Shown: positions 17,200 through 25,836 of the stretch, one piece after another | Numbering within the stretch: position 1 is the first letter of the stretch | Layout of the letters: every line of letters begins with the position of its first letter | NCBI GenBank assembly: GCA_016841965.1 | Contig: JAEANN010000054.1 | Coordinates: 1 to 64,000 of the forward strand | Direction of reading: 5' to 3' | Origin: Candidatus Roseilinea mizusawaensis | Lineage (GTDB): Bacteria > Chloroflexota > Anaerolineae > J036 > Brachytrichaceae | Length of the DNA stretch: 64,000 bases | The notes under the pieces: generated by a model | What the model was told of the DNA's origin: nothing | The model's input: only the letters and a program-made list of their open reading frames with translations | Databases searched by the model: none | Translations under genes and position numbers: made by a program

Positions 17200-18984
17200 A
17201 TGACCGGCGTCGAAGCTATCCCACGATTGCCAGAGAAGCGACCCGCCCCTCGCATTCACAGCGAGTGGGTTGTAGCGCCGCGCGCCCCCGACGCGCTGTT
17301 CGCCGCCCTACCCGGCCTGCACCCGCTGCTCGCGCAGGTGCTGCACGCGCGCGGCTATCAGTCCCCGGAGCAGATCGCACAATTTCTCGACGACCCTACA
17401 ACTGACGGCAAGCCATTCCAACTGGCAGACATGGATCGCGCCGTTGCGCGCATCAGGCAGGCGATCCAGGCCGGCGAGAAGATGGCTATCTACGGCGACT
17501 ACGACTGCGATGGTGTGACCGCTTGCGCACTGTTGCGCACAACGCTCGACCGGCTGAGGGCCAGCGCGCGCGAATACTTCCCCGACCGCTTCGACGAAGG
17601 ATATGGCCTAAACGCCGCAGCGCTGGACAAACTCAAGGCCGAGGGCGTCAGCCTGGTCATCACGGTCGATTGCGGGGCGCGCGCCATGCGCGAGGCTGCT
17701 CATGCGCGCGCAATCGGTCTCGATCTGGTTATCACCGATCACCACGAGTTGGAGGCCGATGCGCTGCCGGATGCCTGCGCTGTGATCAACCCGAAGCGAC
17801 CCGATTGCCCCTATCCGCACAAGACATTGGCCGGCGTCGGTGTGGCGTATCGCCTGGCGCAGGCGCTCAGCGGCGCCTTGACCGGCGCGCCGGTAGATGA
17901 TCTCCTCGACCTGGTTGCGCTGGGCACGATTGCCGATGTTGTGCCGCTGACCGGCGAAAACCGCCGGCTGGTGCGCGAGGGACTGCGGCGCATGAACAAC
18001 CAGCCCCGCCTCGGGCTGAAGGCGTTGATGGATGTCGCCGGCGTTGCTCCCGGCGCCATCACTGCGACGACAGTGGGCTTTACCCTTGCCCCCCGGCTCA
18101 ATGCGGCCGGCCGGCTAGACACCGCCCGCAACGCCTATGACCTACTGATGGCCGACAAGGCTGAGTGGGCCAGCGAACTGGCCGGCGCGCTGAACAAGCG
18201 CAACACGCAGCGTCAGACAATCACCGCACAGACTGCCCGACTAGCCGAAGAGCAGTTCATCCACAGCGATGCAGACGACCTGCCGCCCCTGTTGTTTGCC
18301 ATGCTCGATGACGCTGCCGAAGACCGCGACCAGCGCATTGCCGGCGTGATCGGCCTGGCAGCCGCGCGGCTGGTCGAGCGCTATCACCGGCCGGCTATCG
18401 TGGTGGCCCTGGCGAACGGCGAAGGTCGCGGCTCGTGCCGCAGCATCGAGGGCTTTCATATCACAGCCGCGCTGGATGAATGTCATGATCTGCTGCTGCG
18501 CTATGGCGGCCACGCGGCGGCAGCCGGCTTCACGACCCGTGTCCAGTGTTTGCCCGATCTGCGCAACCGGCTGCTGGAGGTTGCAGCGCGCAACCAGCCA
18601 GAGGCCGGCTGGTCGCGCATCATTCGCGCCGACGCGGAAATCCGGCTGGAGAAATTCACCTTCGAGACGTTCGAGGCGCTGCAACATCTGGAGCCGCACG
18701 GCATGGGCAACCCCAGGCCGGTGTTCGTCGCGCGCGGCCTTGTCGTGCGCGATGTGCAACGCATGGGCCGCGCCGAGGATGGCCACTTGCCGCCCCATGC
18801 GCGCCTGCGCCTGCACGATGGACGCGGCGCTACGTGGACTGCTGTGGGTTGGCGCATGGGTGAGCGCGTCGATGAACTTGCCAACGCATCCCGCATCGAT
18901 TTGGCCTTTCAGGTGAATGTGAACGAGTGGCAGGGCGACAAGCGCCTGCAATTGACCATTGTTGATTGGCGATTGAGCGATTGA
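17200..18984 (+). CDS. recJ: single-stranded-DNA-specific exonuclease RecJ
   Basis: A 594-residue 5'-3' ssDNA exonuclease of the DHH phosphoesterase superfamily, acting in recombination and mismatch repair. Motif I YGDYDCDGVTACALL (about 97-111), motif III DHHELEAD, motif IV NPKRPDCPYPHKTLAGVGVAYRL and DHHA1-domain GGHAAAAGF are all visible. The catalytic Asp/His residues are intact. The C-terminal OB-like domain ends in LQLTIVDWRLSD. A TACAAT box lies 22 bases upstream of the ATG. The TGA stop is inside the 5' arm of a large hairpin, and mutL follows 69 bases later, so the pair probably forms a repair operon. Confidence 0.95.
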   Translation: MTGVEAIPRLPEKRPAPRIHSEWVVAPRAPDALFAALPGLHPLLAQVLHARGYQSPEQIAQFLDDPTTDGKPFQLADMDRAVARIRQAIQAGEKMAIYGDYDCDGVTACALLRTTLDRLRASAREYFPDRFDEGYGLNAAALDKLKAEGVSLVITVDCGARAMREAAHARAIGLDLVITDHHELEADALPDACAVINPKRPDCPYPHKTLAGVGVAYRLAQALSGALTGAPVDDLLDLVALGTIADVVPLTGENRRLVREGLRRMNNQPRLGLKALMDVAGVAPGAITATTVGFTLAPRLNAAGRLDTARNAYDLLMADKAEWASELAGALNKRNTQRQTITAQTARLAEEQFIHSDADDLPPLLFAMLDDAAEDRDQRIAGVIGLAAARLVERYHRPAIVVALANGEGRGSCRSIEGFHITAALDECHDLLLRYGGHAAAAGFTTRVQCLPDLRNRLLEVAARNQPEAGWSRIIRADAEIRLEKFTFETFEALQHLEPHGMGNPRPVFVARGLVVRDVQRMGRAEDGHLPPHARLRLHDGRGATWTAVGWRMGERVDELANASRIDLAFQVNVNEWQGDKRLQLTIVDWRLSD

Positions 18985-19022
18985 GTCATTGGGCCATTGA
19001 GCAATGACCCGATGACTCAATC
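18979..19022. repeat. 44-base hairpin between recJ and mutL
   Basis: A 15-bp stem (18979-18993 with 19008-19022, one G-T wobble) encloses a second 5-bp inverted repeat CATTG/CAATG at 18995-19006. The 5' arm contains the recJ stop codon. No T-tract follows, so it is not a standard terminator. A REP-like or RNA-processing element is possible. Confidence 0.75.
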
Positions 19023-19053
19023 ACACAATCAATCCAGAATCCAAAATCCGAAG

Positions 19054-20883
19054 ATGGCTATTCAACTGCTCCCCGAAGATCTGGTAGCCCGCATCGCCGC
19101 CGGCGAGGTAGTCGAACGGCCATCGTCGGTGGTCAAGGAGATGATCGAGAATGCCATCGACGCCGGCGCGCGCGATATCCGCGTCGAGTGCGTCGAAGGC
19201 GGCCGGCGCCTGATCCGCATTGCCGACGACGGCAGCGGCATCCGCGCCGAGGAGGCCGCGCTGGCTTTTGCCCACCATGCCACCAGCAAACTGCGCAGCG
19301 TTGATGACCTGTCGCGCATTGTCACACTGGGGTTTCGCGGCGAGGCGCTGGCAAGCATCGCCTCGGTCAGTCAGGTGACCTGCGCCACGCGCCATATCGA
19401 CGAGGAAACCGGCGCCCTGGTGCGCATCGACAACGGCAAGATCATGACCCACGAGCGCATCGGGCGTCCACCGGGCACAACCATGACGGTCGAGCATTTG
19501 TTCGCCAAAGTGCCGGCCCGCTTGAAGTTTCTCAAATCGGTGCAAACCGAGCGCGGCCACATCGACGGCATCGTGACCCGCTATGCGATGGCCTACCCCC
19601 ATATCCGGTTTACCCTGACACACGATGGCCGGCAGAGTTTCCAGTCGCTGGGCAACGGCAACCTGCGCGATGTGTTGCTTGAGGTATATGGCGCGCCGGC
19701 GGTGGAAAAGATGATTGCGGTCGGCGATGCAGCCGGCGCAGATGCCGATCAGGCGCGCGACGCGGCAACCTCGATTCGCGTGCGCGGCTATGCGGCGCTG
19801 CCCGAATATGACCACGCCAATCGCAGCAAGATCACTTTGTTTGTGAATGGGCGGCCGGTGCAAGACGCCAAACTGGCCTATGCCGTCATTCAGGCTTATC
19901 ACACATTGTTGATGACCGGGCGCTATCCGGTGGCTGTGATCGTGGTCGATGTGCCGCCCGAAGACGTGGACGTGAACGTGCACCCGGCCAAAGCCGAGGT
20001 GCGCTTCCGCGAAGCCGAGGCCGTGTTCAGCGCAGTGCAGCGCGCCGTAAGACAAGCCTTGCTGGCCGCGCTGCCGGTTCCACAGCCGCCCAGCGTGTTT
20101 GTTGATCGCCGGGTCGAGTTGAACGTGTCTCCGCCGGCTGCCGGCGCTTCGCCCACCGCCAGCCGGTCGCCGGCTCAATCGCCCCTGAGCGGCGCGGAAA
20201 CCTGGGAGCGCGTGGGCATTGCGCGCAACGCCGGCCCATTGGCTGCGCCCACCGCCGATGCAGCGCCCTCGTCCTCAATCCCACAGCCAATCCAAAATCG
20301 CCAATTGCCGGCATTGCGCATTCTGGGTCAGTTAGCCGCCACCTACATCATCGCCGAAGGTCCAGAAGGGCTGTATCTGATCGATCAGCACGCCGCCCAC
20401 GAGCGCATCTTATATGAGCGGATGCTGGCCGCGCGCGAACTGGGCCAGACGGCGTCGCAACAATTACTCGACCCTGTGCCGGTGGATGTGCCGGCCGACA
20501 GTGCACGACTGCTCGAAGCAGAGCTGGAGATGCTTCAGGGGCTAGGATTTCACATCGACCCTTTCGGCGGCAACACGTTCCTGGTGCGGGCCGTGCCGGC
20601 GGTGATGGTTCAGGACGACATTGCCGCCGCCCTGCGCGAGATCATCGCCGACTTGGAAATAGGGGATGCACCGCTGCGGCGCGACCTGGAAGCGCGCGTA
20701 TTGCGCCGGGTGTGCAAACGCATGGCCATTAAGGCCGGGCGGGTACTGACATACCCAGAGATGGCTGCCCTGGTGCGCGATCTGGAAAGCTGCGAATTGC
20801 CCCGCACCTGCCCACATGGCAGGCCAACCATGATCCAGATCGGCGTCAGCCAACTGGAGCGAGAGTTCGGGCGCATCGTGTAG
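19054..20883 (+). CDS. mutL: DNA mismatch repair protein MutL
   Basis: A 609-residue GHKL ATPase. The N-terminal domain has the conserved RIAAGEVVERPSSVVKEMIENAIDAGA and DDGSGI, then FRGEALASIASV. The C-terminal domain carries the endonuclease motif DQHAAHERILYE starting at D444 (DQHA-x2-E-x4-E), and CPHGRP near the end, so it is predicted to be a nicking MutL. ATG 19054 (MAIQLLPED) matches family N-termini; earlier TTG/ATG codons lie in the recJ-mutL hairpin. The variable linker (about 360-430) contains an AT-rich AATCCAAAATC segment that also occurs just before the start codon. Confidence 0.95.
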   Translation: MAIQLLPEDLVARIAAGEVVERPSSVVKEMIENAIDAGARDIRVECVEGGRRLIRIADDGSGIRAEEAALAFAHHATSKLRSVDDLSRIVTLGFRGEALASIASVSQVTCATRHIDEETGALVRIDNGKIMTHERIGRPPGTTMTVEHLFAKVPARLKFLKSVQTERGHIDGIVTRYAMAYPHIRFTLTHDGRQSFQSLGNGNLRDVLLEVYGAPAVEKMIAVGDAAGADADQARDAATSIRVRGYAALPEYDHANRSKITLFVNGRPVQDAKLAYAVIQAYHTLLMTGRYPVAVIVVDVPPEDVDVNVHPAKAEVRFREAEAVFSAVQRAVRQALLAALPVPQPPSVFVDRRVELNVSPPAAGASPTASRSPAQSPLSGAETWERVGIARNAGPLAAPTADAAPSSSIPQPIQNRQLPALRILGQLAATYIIAEGPEGLYLIDQHAAHERILYERMLAARELGQTASQQLLDPVPVDVPADSARLLEAELEMLQGLGFHIDPFGGNTFLVRAVPAVMVQDDIAAALREIIADLEIGDAPLRRDLEARVLRRVCKRMAIKAGRVLTYPEMAALVRDLESCELPRTCPHGRPTMIQIGVSQLEREFGRIV

Positions 20884-20930
20884 ACAAGCCAGAATGCTTC
20901 TCGGCGTCGATGCGCTTGCAGGCCGGCCCG

Positions 20931-21509
20931 CTACAACTCGGAGGGGGTCCAGGTGCGGCGGACGGGCGCCTGCGAGGTACGTTTGGCCCGGCCAAACTTC
21001 TCTTCGGCTTCTTTGATCAGACGGTCGCGTTCGATGTCGGCGTCGCGGCGGGCGCGCTTCCACGCTTCCTCGATGTTGCGCCTGGCGCGGTTGTACTCTA
21101 TCTCGGCCTCGCGCAAGGCGCGGTCCCGTTCGATATCGGCGTTGCGGATGGCCTGGCGATAAGCATCTTCGGCGGTGCGAATAGCCCGGTTGCGCTCCAG
21201 CTCAGCCTCGCGCAAATCATATTCTTTCAGGTCGGACGAAGGGGTGTTGCTATTGGCGGGCCGGCTGTGGTCGGCGCCGATGCCAAGCCCCTGACGGGCG
21301 CGGTCGAAGGCAGCGCGCTGCACGGGGTTGGAGAGCACTTCGTAAGCCTCATTAATCCGGCGCATACGGGCCTCAGCATCCGGCGACTTGTTGGTGTCAG
21401 GATGGTATTTGAAGGCCAGCCGGCGGTAGGCCGCCGTGATCACTTCCGGCTCAGCGGAGGGATCGACCTGCAGCACTTTGTAATAGTCCTCTTTTGGCTT
21501 CATCGGCAC
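20931..21509 (-). CDS. J-domain protein with hendecad-repeat helical tail
   Basis: A 192-residue DnaJ-type cochaperone. The J-domain occupies about 7-70, with the HPD motif at H36-P37-D38 that stimulates Hsp70 ATPase. After a polar linker (71-98), residues 99-175 consist of seven consecutive 11-residue units, starting with LREAELERNRA and ending with IKEAEEKFGRA. Position 11 is Ala in six of seven units, and the units are rich in Arg and Glu. No Gly/Phe region or zinc fingers are present, so it is a class III (type C) J-protein. The tail is predicted to be one long charged alpha-helix or right-handed coiled coil. Its client is unknown. Confidence 0.88.
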   Translation of the reverse strand: MPMKPKEDYYKVLQVDPSAEPEVITAAYRRLAFKYHPDTNKSPDAEARMRRINEAYEVLSNPVQRAAFDRARQGLGIGADHSRPANSNTPSSDLKEYDLREAELERNRAIRTAEDAYRQAIRNADIERDRALREAEIEYNRARRNIEEAWKRARRDADIERDRLIKEAEEKFGRAKRTSQAPVRRTWTPSEL

Positions 21510-21523
21510 ACTCGAAGCAAGGA

Positions 21524-21903
21524 TTATAAGGCAGTCGGCGCGGCGGTTCGCTCGGAGCGATAGATGGATGCGCCAAACACCACGCGATAGGCCGGCCGGC
21601 TGAGCATCAGATTGGCGCGCCGTTCGGCAGGGCCGGCAGACGACGCCCTTCCAGGCGCGCGCCCAGAATCAACAGGCCCACCAGCACAAAGGCGAGGTTG
21701 GAATAGGCGTTGGCCAGCTGCGCGATGGCTCTTGGCCGGATCGCCTCGCAGAAACAATCGGCAGGCATGCACGTCGCCGGCTGCCAGCCGGCCCACGACA
21801 CATCGGCCTGGCTAAAAGCTGCCGACGCCAGCGCGATCAACGCAAACACGCCCCATGCCCATGGCCGCGCCACGCGCCACAGTGAGATTGCCCGCGCCAT
21901 CAC
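21524..21903 (-). pseudogene. ceramidase-family membrane protein remnant
   Basis: An open frame of 98 codons from 21903 reads like the N-terminus of bacterial ceramidase-family (alkaline ceramidase/PAQR-like) proteins: one membrane segment, then CFCEAIRPRAIAQLANAYSNLAFVLVGLLILG. Its frame ends at 21607, but a second frame over 21524-21640 continues the homology with NLMLSRPAYRVVFGASIY and then stops before the histidine-bearing catalytic part. It therefore looks frameshifted and truncated to about 40 percent of family length. The family call rests on pattern recognition. It is divergent from the GT4 gene, with only 18 bases between the starts. Confidence 0.5.
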
Positions 21904-21907
21904 AGGC

Positions 21908-21913
21908 TATGAT
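21908..21913 (+). promoter_or_regulatory. putative -10 box of the GT4 gene, leaderless spacing
   Basis: TATGAT ends 8 bases before the ATG at 21922, with no Shine-Dalgarno sequence between them. Confidence 0.4.
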
Positions 21914-21921
21914 AGCGCCGA

Positions 21922-23133
21922 ATGGCTCAACCACTGTCTTCGCAATCCCGACGCACAGACGCAGCGCCGTCGGTGCTGATCGATATCTCGCCCGCAGTGC
22001 ATCGCAAAGCCGGCCTGGGCCGCTATGCCCAGGAACTGACCACCGCGCTGACCGCCGACGCTGACCGGCGCAACGACTATGCGGTGTTCTATCATGCGGC
22101 CGGGCAGCTCGACCCCCACGCGCCGTCACCGCCGTTGCCGGCGCTGACAAGCGCCGAATCTCACTACCGCTGGCGCTTGCGCGCGCTGCTGGCCCAACTC
22201 GCCAACCTCAATCAAGATCGGCTGCTGGCGCAAATGCCGTCCATCCGCCTCTTCCACGCGACAGAACACCTATTGCCGCGCTTCAGGCGCATCCGCACGG
22301 TGTTCACGCTGCACGACTTGATTTTCAAGCTCTACCCGCAACACCACCTGCCGCGCAACTGGATCTACCTGCAACTGGCGATGCCGTTGTTTCTGCGCCG
22401 GGCCGACGCAGTGATCTGCGTCTCCAAGCAAACCCGACACGACGCGCAACGTTTCTATGGCGTGCCAGATAGCAAGCTGCGCGTGATTTATGAAGGGGTC
22501 GATCCACGCTTTCGACGTGTCACCGACCCGGCAGAATGCCGTCGCGCGCGGGACAGGCTGCAACTGCCGGAGCGTTACGTGCTGGCCGTCGGCACGATCG
22601 AGCCGCGCAAAAATCTGACCACGCTGTTTCAGGCTTATCGGGCTTATCTCGACGCGCACGCCGACAGCAGCGCCGAACCCCCACCGATCCTTGTGGCCGG
22701 CAAACAGGGCTGGCTGGAAGCCGATAGCTATCGCGCGGCGCGCACCCAGCGGCTGGAGGGGCTGGTGCGCTTCCTGGGCTTTGTGGATGACGCCGACCTG
22801 CCGGCCCTGTACAGCATGGCAACCGTGTTCGTGATGCCTTCGGTCTATGAAGGGTTCGGATTGCCGGCGCTGGAGGCGATGGCGTGCGGCGCGCCGGTGA
22901 TCTGCTCGGATGCGTCATCCTTGCCCGAAGTGGTTGGCGATGCAGGGCTGCTGGTCGCCCCAACTGATGTGGCCGACTGGGCGGCCGCCCTGGGGCGTGC
23001 GCTTGGCGATGCGGCGCTGCGCGCTGACCTGTCGGCGCGCGGACAGCGCCGGGCAGCGCAGTTCACGTGGGCCGAAACCGCCTGCCAGACACGCGCCGTT
23101 TACGACCAGATCCTGTCTGCTGCGCGCGGCTGA
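21922..23133 (+). CDS. GT4-family glycosyltransferase
   Basis: A 403-residue retaining glycosyltransferase with the GT-B fold. The N-terminal domain has the glycine loop [13 protein letters not shown]. The C-terminal nucleotide-sugar domain has [17 protein letters not shown] and the E-x7-E motif in [22 protein letters not shown] (about 300-321). Family members transfer mannose, glucose or similar sugars in polysaccharide or glycolipid synthesis. The donor and acceptor are unknown, and no polysaccharide cluster surrounds it. Confidence 0.9.
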   Translation: MAQPLSSQSRRTDAAPSVLIDISPAVHRKAGLGRYAQELTTALTADADRRNDYAVFYHAAGQLDPHAPSPPLPALTSAESHYRWRLRALLAQLANLNQDRLLAQMPSIRLFHATEHLLPRFRRIRTVFTLHDLIFKLYPQHHLPRNWIYLQLAMPLFLRRADAVICVSKQTRHDAQRFYGVPDSKLRVIYEGVDPRFRRVTDPAECRRARDRLQLPERYVLAVGTIEPRKNLTTLFQAYRAYLDAHADSSAEPPPILVAGKQGWLEADSYRAARTQRLEGLVRFLGFVDDADLPALYSMATVFVMPSVYEGFGLPALEAMACGAPVICSDASSLPEVVGDAGLLVAPTDVADWAAALGRALGDAALRADLSARGQRRAAQFTWAETACQTRAVYDQILSAARG

Positions 23134-23215
23134 TGCGAAGTTGCCGGCTTCTGCCTAACATGTGCCATACTAGCGCCGGCCATAGGCCAATCACATATCT
23201 CGCAAGGTGATCTCG

Positions 23216-24697
23216 ATGCGTCTTTTCATGTCAAACCCGCGCACGCTGCTGCGCACGCTGCTGCGCACGCTGCTGCGCACAGCCGCTGTGCTGGCCAGCC
23301 TGTGTGTGGTGGGTGTGTGGGTGGCCGGCTTGACGCCGGCGCGCGCAGATGCGCAGGTCAGCGCGACCAATCGGGCCGTGATCTACTTTTTTTGGGGAGA
23401 TGGCTGCCCCCACTGCGCTGCTGCCAAACCGTTCCTGCAAACGCTGACCGAGAAATACCCCGACGTCGAAGTGCGCGCGTATGAGGTCTGGAACAGCGCA
23501 GAGAACCGGGTCTTGTTCTCCAAGATGGCCGCTGCATATGGCTTCGAGCCACAAGCTGTGCCCACGATCTTTCTGGGAGATCAGCACTGGGTGGGCTACG
23601 CCGAGCGCATCGCTCAGGACATCGAAGCGGCGGTGCAGGACTGTCTGGCAACCGGCTGCCGCAATGCCGGCGCCGGCGTCATCGAGCCAGCAGAAGCCGT
23701 GGTCACGATTCAGCCCACACCGGCTGCCCTGGCCGCCGCGCAGGACGCCGCAGCAGCTCCGCCAACCAACGGCGATGCCAACCCGGCTGCGCCGCAAGCC
23801 GCCGTGCTCGATCTGCCGCTGATCGGCGCCGTCAGCCTCGAACACCAATCGTTGCTGATGAGCACGGCGCTGATCGCGTTTGTGGATGGCTTCAATCCGT
23901 GCTCGGTGTGGGTGCTGACCATGCTGCTGGCCATCACCCTGCACACCGGCTCGCGCAGGAAGGTGCTGGTCATCGGTCTGGTATTCGTGACCGTCACCGC
24001 ATTCATCTATGCCTTGTTCATTGCCGGCCTGTTCACCATGTTCACGTTCGTCGCCATCACCGACTGGGTGCGCTTGCTGGTGGCGCTGATTGCCCTGTTC
24101 TTTGCTGCAATCAACATCAAGGATTATTTCTGGTACAAGGAGGGCGTCTCGCTGACCATTGCGGATGAAGCCAAGCCCGGCCTCTTTCAACGCATGCGCC
24201 GGCTGGTCGATGCCAGCCAATCATTTGGGGGGCTGGTCGCTGCCACAGTCGCGTTGGCTGCCGGCGTGTCGCTGGTCGAGTTCTCCTGCACCGCCGGCTT
24301 CCCCATGTTGTGGACCAACCTGCTGGCATCGCAGCAGGTCGGCACGGTGACGTTCCTGGCCCTGCTGGCCGTCTATATGCTCATCTACCAGCTCGATGAG
24401 CTGGGCATTTTCCTTGGCTCGGTTGTGACGCTGAAGGCGTCGCGCCTGGAAGAGAAGCACGGGCGCATCCTCAAACTGGTGGGCGGCATGTTGATGCTGA
24501 CGCTGGCCATTGTCATGCTCATCGATCCGAGCTTGATGAACACCCTGGGCAACTCGCTGCTCATCTTCGGGGCAGCCATTGGCGCAGCGCTGCTGGTGCT
24601 GGTGGTTCATCGTCGTGTGCTGCCGCGACTGGGCATCGTCATCGGCAGCGAAGCTGGCCTGCAGAAAGACCAGCCTCGCAAGCGCCGCGTGCGATAG
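23216..24697 (+). CDS. thioredoxin-fused CcdA/DsbD-like membrane oxidoreductase
   Basis: A 493-residue protein. An N-terminal anchor or signal (about 20-42) precedes an exported thioredoxin-like domain with CPHC at C64-C67 and cis-Pro in AVPTIFLG (P116). An Ala/Pro linker (about 160-197) leads to six or more membrane segments. Two intramembrane cysteines sit in conserved-looking settings, GFNPCSVWVL (C229) and VEFSCTAGFP (C358), as in CcdA/DsbD electron carriers. It may pass electrons across the membrane to its own thioredoxin domain. ATG 23216 is preferred over 23207. The signal region contains a threefold 12-bp repeat encoding Leu-Leu-Arg-Thr. mobA follows after 12 bases. Confidence 0.8.
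   Translation: MRLFMSNPRTLLRTLLRTLLRTAAVLASLCVVGVWVAGLTPARADAQVSATNRAVIYFFWGDGCPHCAAAKPFLQTLTEKYPDVEVRAYEVWNSAENRVLFSKMAAAYGFEPQAVPTIFLGDQHWVGYAERIAQDIEAAVQDCLATGCRNAGAGVIEPAEAVVTIQPTPAALAAAQDAAAAPPTNGDANPAAPQAAVLDLPLIGAVSLEHQSLLMSTALIAFVDGFNPCSVWVLTMLLAITLHTGSRRKVLVIGLVFVTVTAFIYALFIAGLFTMFTFVAITDWVRLLVALIALFFAAINIKDYFWYKEGVSLTIADEAKPGLFQRMRRLVDASQSFGGLVAATVALAAGVSLVEFSCTAGFPMLWTNLLASQQVGTVTFLALLAVYMLIYQLDELGIFLGSVVTLKASRLEEKHGRILKLVGGMLMLTLAIVMLIDPSLMNTLGNSLLIFGAAIGAALLVLVVHRRVLPRLGIVIGSEAGLQKDQPRKRRVR
23243..23278. repeat. 12-bp in-frame tandem repeat in a signal-anchor
   Basis: ACGCTGCTGCGC is repeated three times at 23243-23254, 23255-23266 and 23267-23278. It encodes three Leu-Leu-Arg-Thr units just before the hydrophobic core of the membrane anchor. 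Confidence 0.9.
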
Positions 24698-24709
24698 TAC
24701 AGGGCTGAG

Positions 24710-25333
24710 ATGCGTTCCGGCATCGCATGCAATCTGACCCTGGTGATCCAAGCCGGCGGCGCATCGCGCCGCATGGGTCAGGACAAGGCCCTCATGTCAT
24801 TTCTGGGCCGGCCGCTCATCCAGCGCATCCTCGACCGGGCCGGCCCAATCGCCGATGAGACCATCGTCGTGGCCAATCAGCTGGAGCGATATGCTTTTCT
24901 CTCTTGTCGCATTGTTTCGGATGTGCGATCTGGTCGCGGCGCATTGGGCGGGTTGCATACCGCCCTGACGGTCGCCCGGCATCCATTGGTGGCGGTGACT
25001 GCCTGCGACATGCCGTTTGTCAGCGCGCCCGTGCTGGTATTCCTGCGCGACGTGTTGATCCGCGAGCAGGCCGATGCCGCCGTGCCGGAGACCGAAGCCG
25101 GCCTGGAGCCATTTCACGCGGTGTACCGGCGCAGCGCGTGCCTGCCGGCGGTCGAAACAGCGCTGGACGCCGGACGGTGGCGCGCAAGTGAATGGCTGGA
25201 CGCTGTGCGCGTCAGACGTGTCGGCCGGCATGAAATTGCGATGCACGATCCGCGTGGGGCAGCTTTTCGTAATGTGAACACGCCAGAGGCATTCGCGCAG
25301 GCTGAGGCCGATGCCCGCGCCTGGGAATCCTGA
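24710..25333 (+). CDS. mobA: molybdenum cofactor guanylyltransferase MobA
   Basis: A 207-residue nucleotidyltransferase that attaches GMP to molybdopterin. The N-terminal GTP-binding signature IQAGGASRRMGQDKALM (about 13-29), the VTACDMPFVSAPVL segment with the metal-binding Asp, and the C-terminal FRNVNTPEAFAQAEAD are all in place. It looks intact. It starts 12 bases after the thioredoxin-fusion gene, so co-transcription is likely. Its stop is separated by a single base from the stop of a ruined moaA on the other strand. Confidence 0.92.
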   Translation: MRSGIACNLTLVIQAGGASRRMGQDKALMSFLGRPLIQRILDRAGPIADETIVVANQLERYAFLSCRIVSDVRSGRGALGGLHTALTVARHPLVAVTACDMPFVSAPVLVFLRDVLIREQADAAVPETEAGLEPFHAVYRRSACLPAVETALDAGRWRASEWLDAVRVRRVGRHEIAMHDPRGAAFRNVNTPEAFAQAEADARAWES

Positions 25334-25334
25334 C

Positions 25335-25832
25335 TTACCCGCCGATCTGGCACATCATGCGGTCGGTGGGGCCGGCTGCGGTGGACAGCGCATGGCCAGA
25401 TGGCTTGCGCTGCACAGCGAGATGAATCAACGCCGCCATATCTCCCCCCTGGCGCGCTACATCGCGCGCATCGATTTCGCCCTCATGTCAACAGACAGGG
25501 CCTCAGCCGGCCATCTGCCGTTTGCCAACCGGCATCAATTCGATGAAACGAACGTGCCATGGGCGTGACCGGGCGAGCGCAGCCAAGATACACTTGAGGC
25601 CGGCTGCAGCCAGCGGGACGGCCAGCCGCTCGAGCAACATGCCGTTGGTGGTCAGGCTGACATCCTCGATGCCATCAATCTGCGCGATGGCGCGCACCAG
25701 GTCAACCAGATCAGGGCGCGTCAGCGGTTCGCCCCCGGTCAGCCGCACATTGCGGATGCCCAACGCGGCTGCAGCCCGCACGACCCGCTCGATTTCTGAG
25801 GCGCTCAACAAGTCATGGCGCGGTTTCCCGCC
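25335..25832 (-). pseudogene. moaA: decayed moaA (GTP 3',8-cyclase) with several deletions
   Basis: Four pieces of MoaA appear in the correct order. (1) KPRHDLLSASEIERVV through VRLTGGEPLTRPDLV and SLTTNGMLLERLA to AAGLK, about 25605-25830. (2) An internal jump leads to RPWHVRFIELMPVG, near 25525-25570. (3) A frame change leads to TADGRLRPCLL, near 25480-25515. (4) Another shift leads to EGEIDARDVARQGGDMAALIHLA and the true C-terminus ending RMMCQIGG, stop at 25335. The N-terminal CxxxCxxC cluster, the middle of the barrel and most of the second cluster are gone. It cannot be a functional cyclase. Confidence 0.85.
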
Positions 25833-25836
25833 CAGC

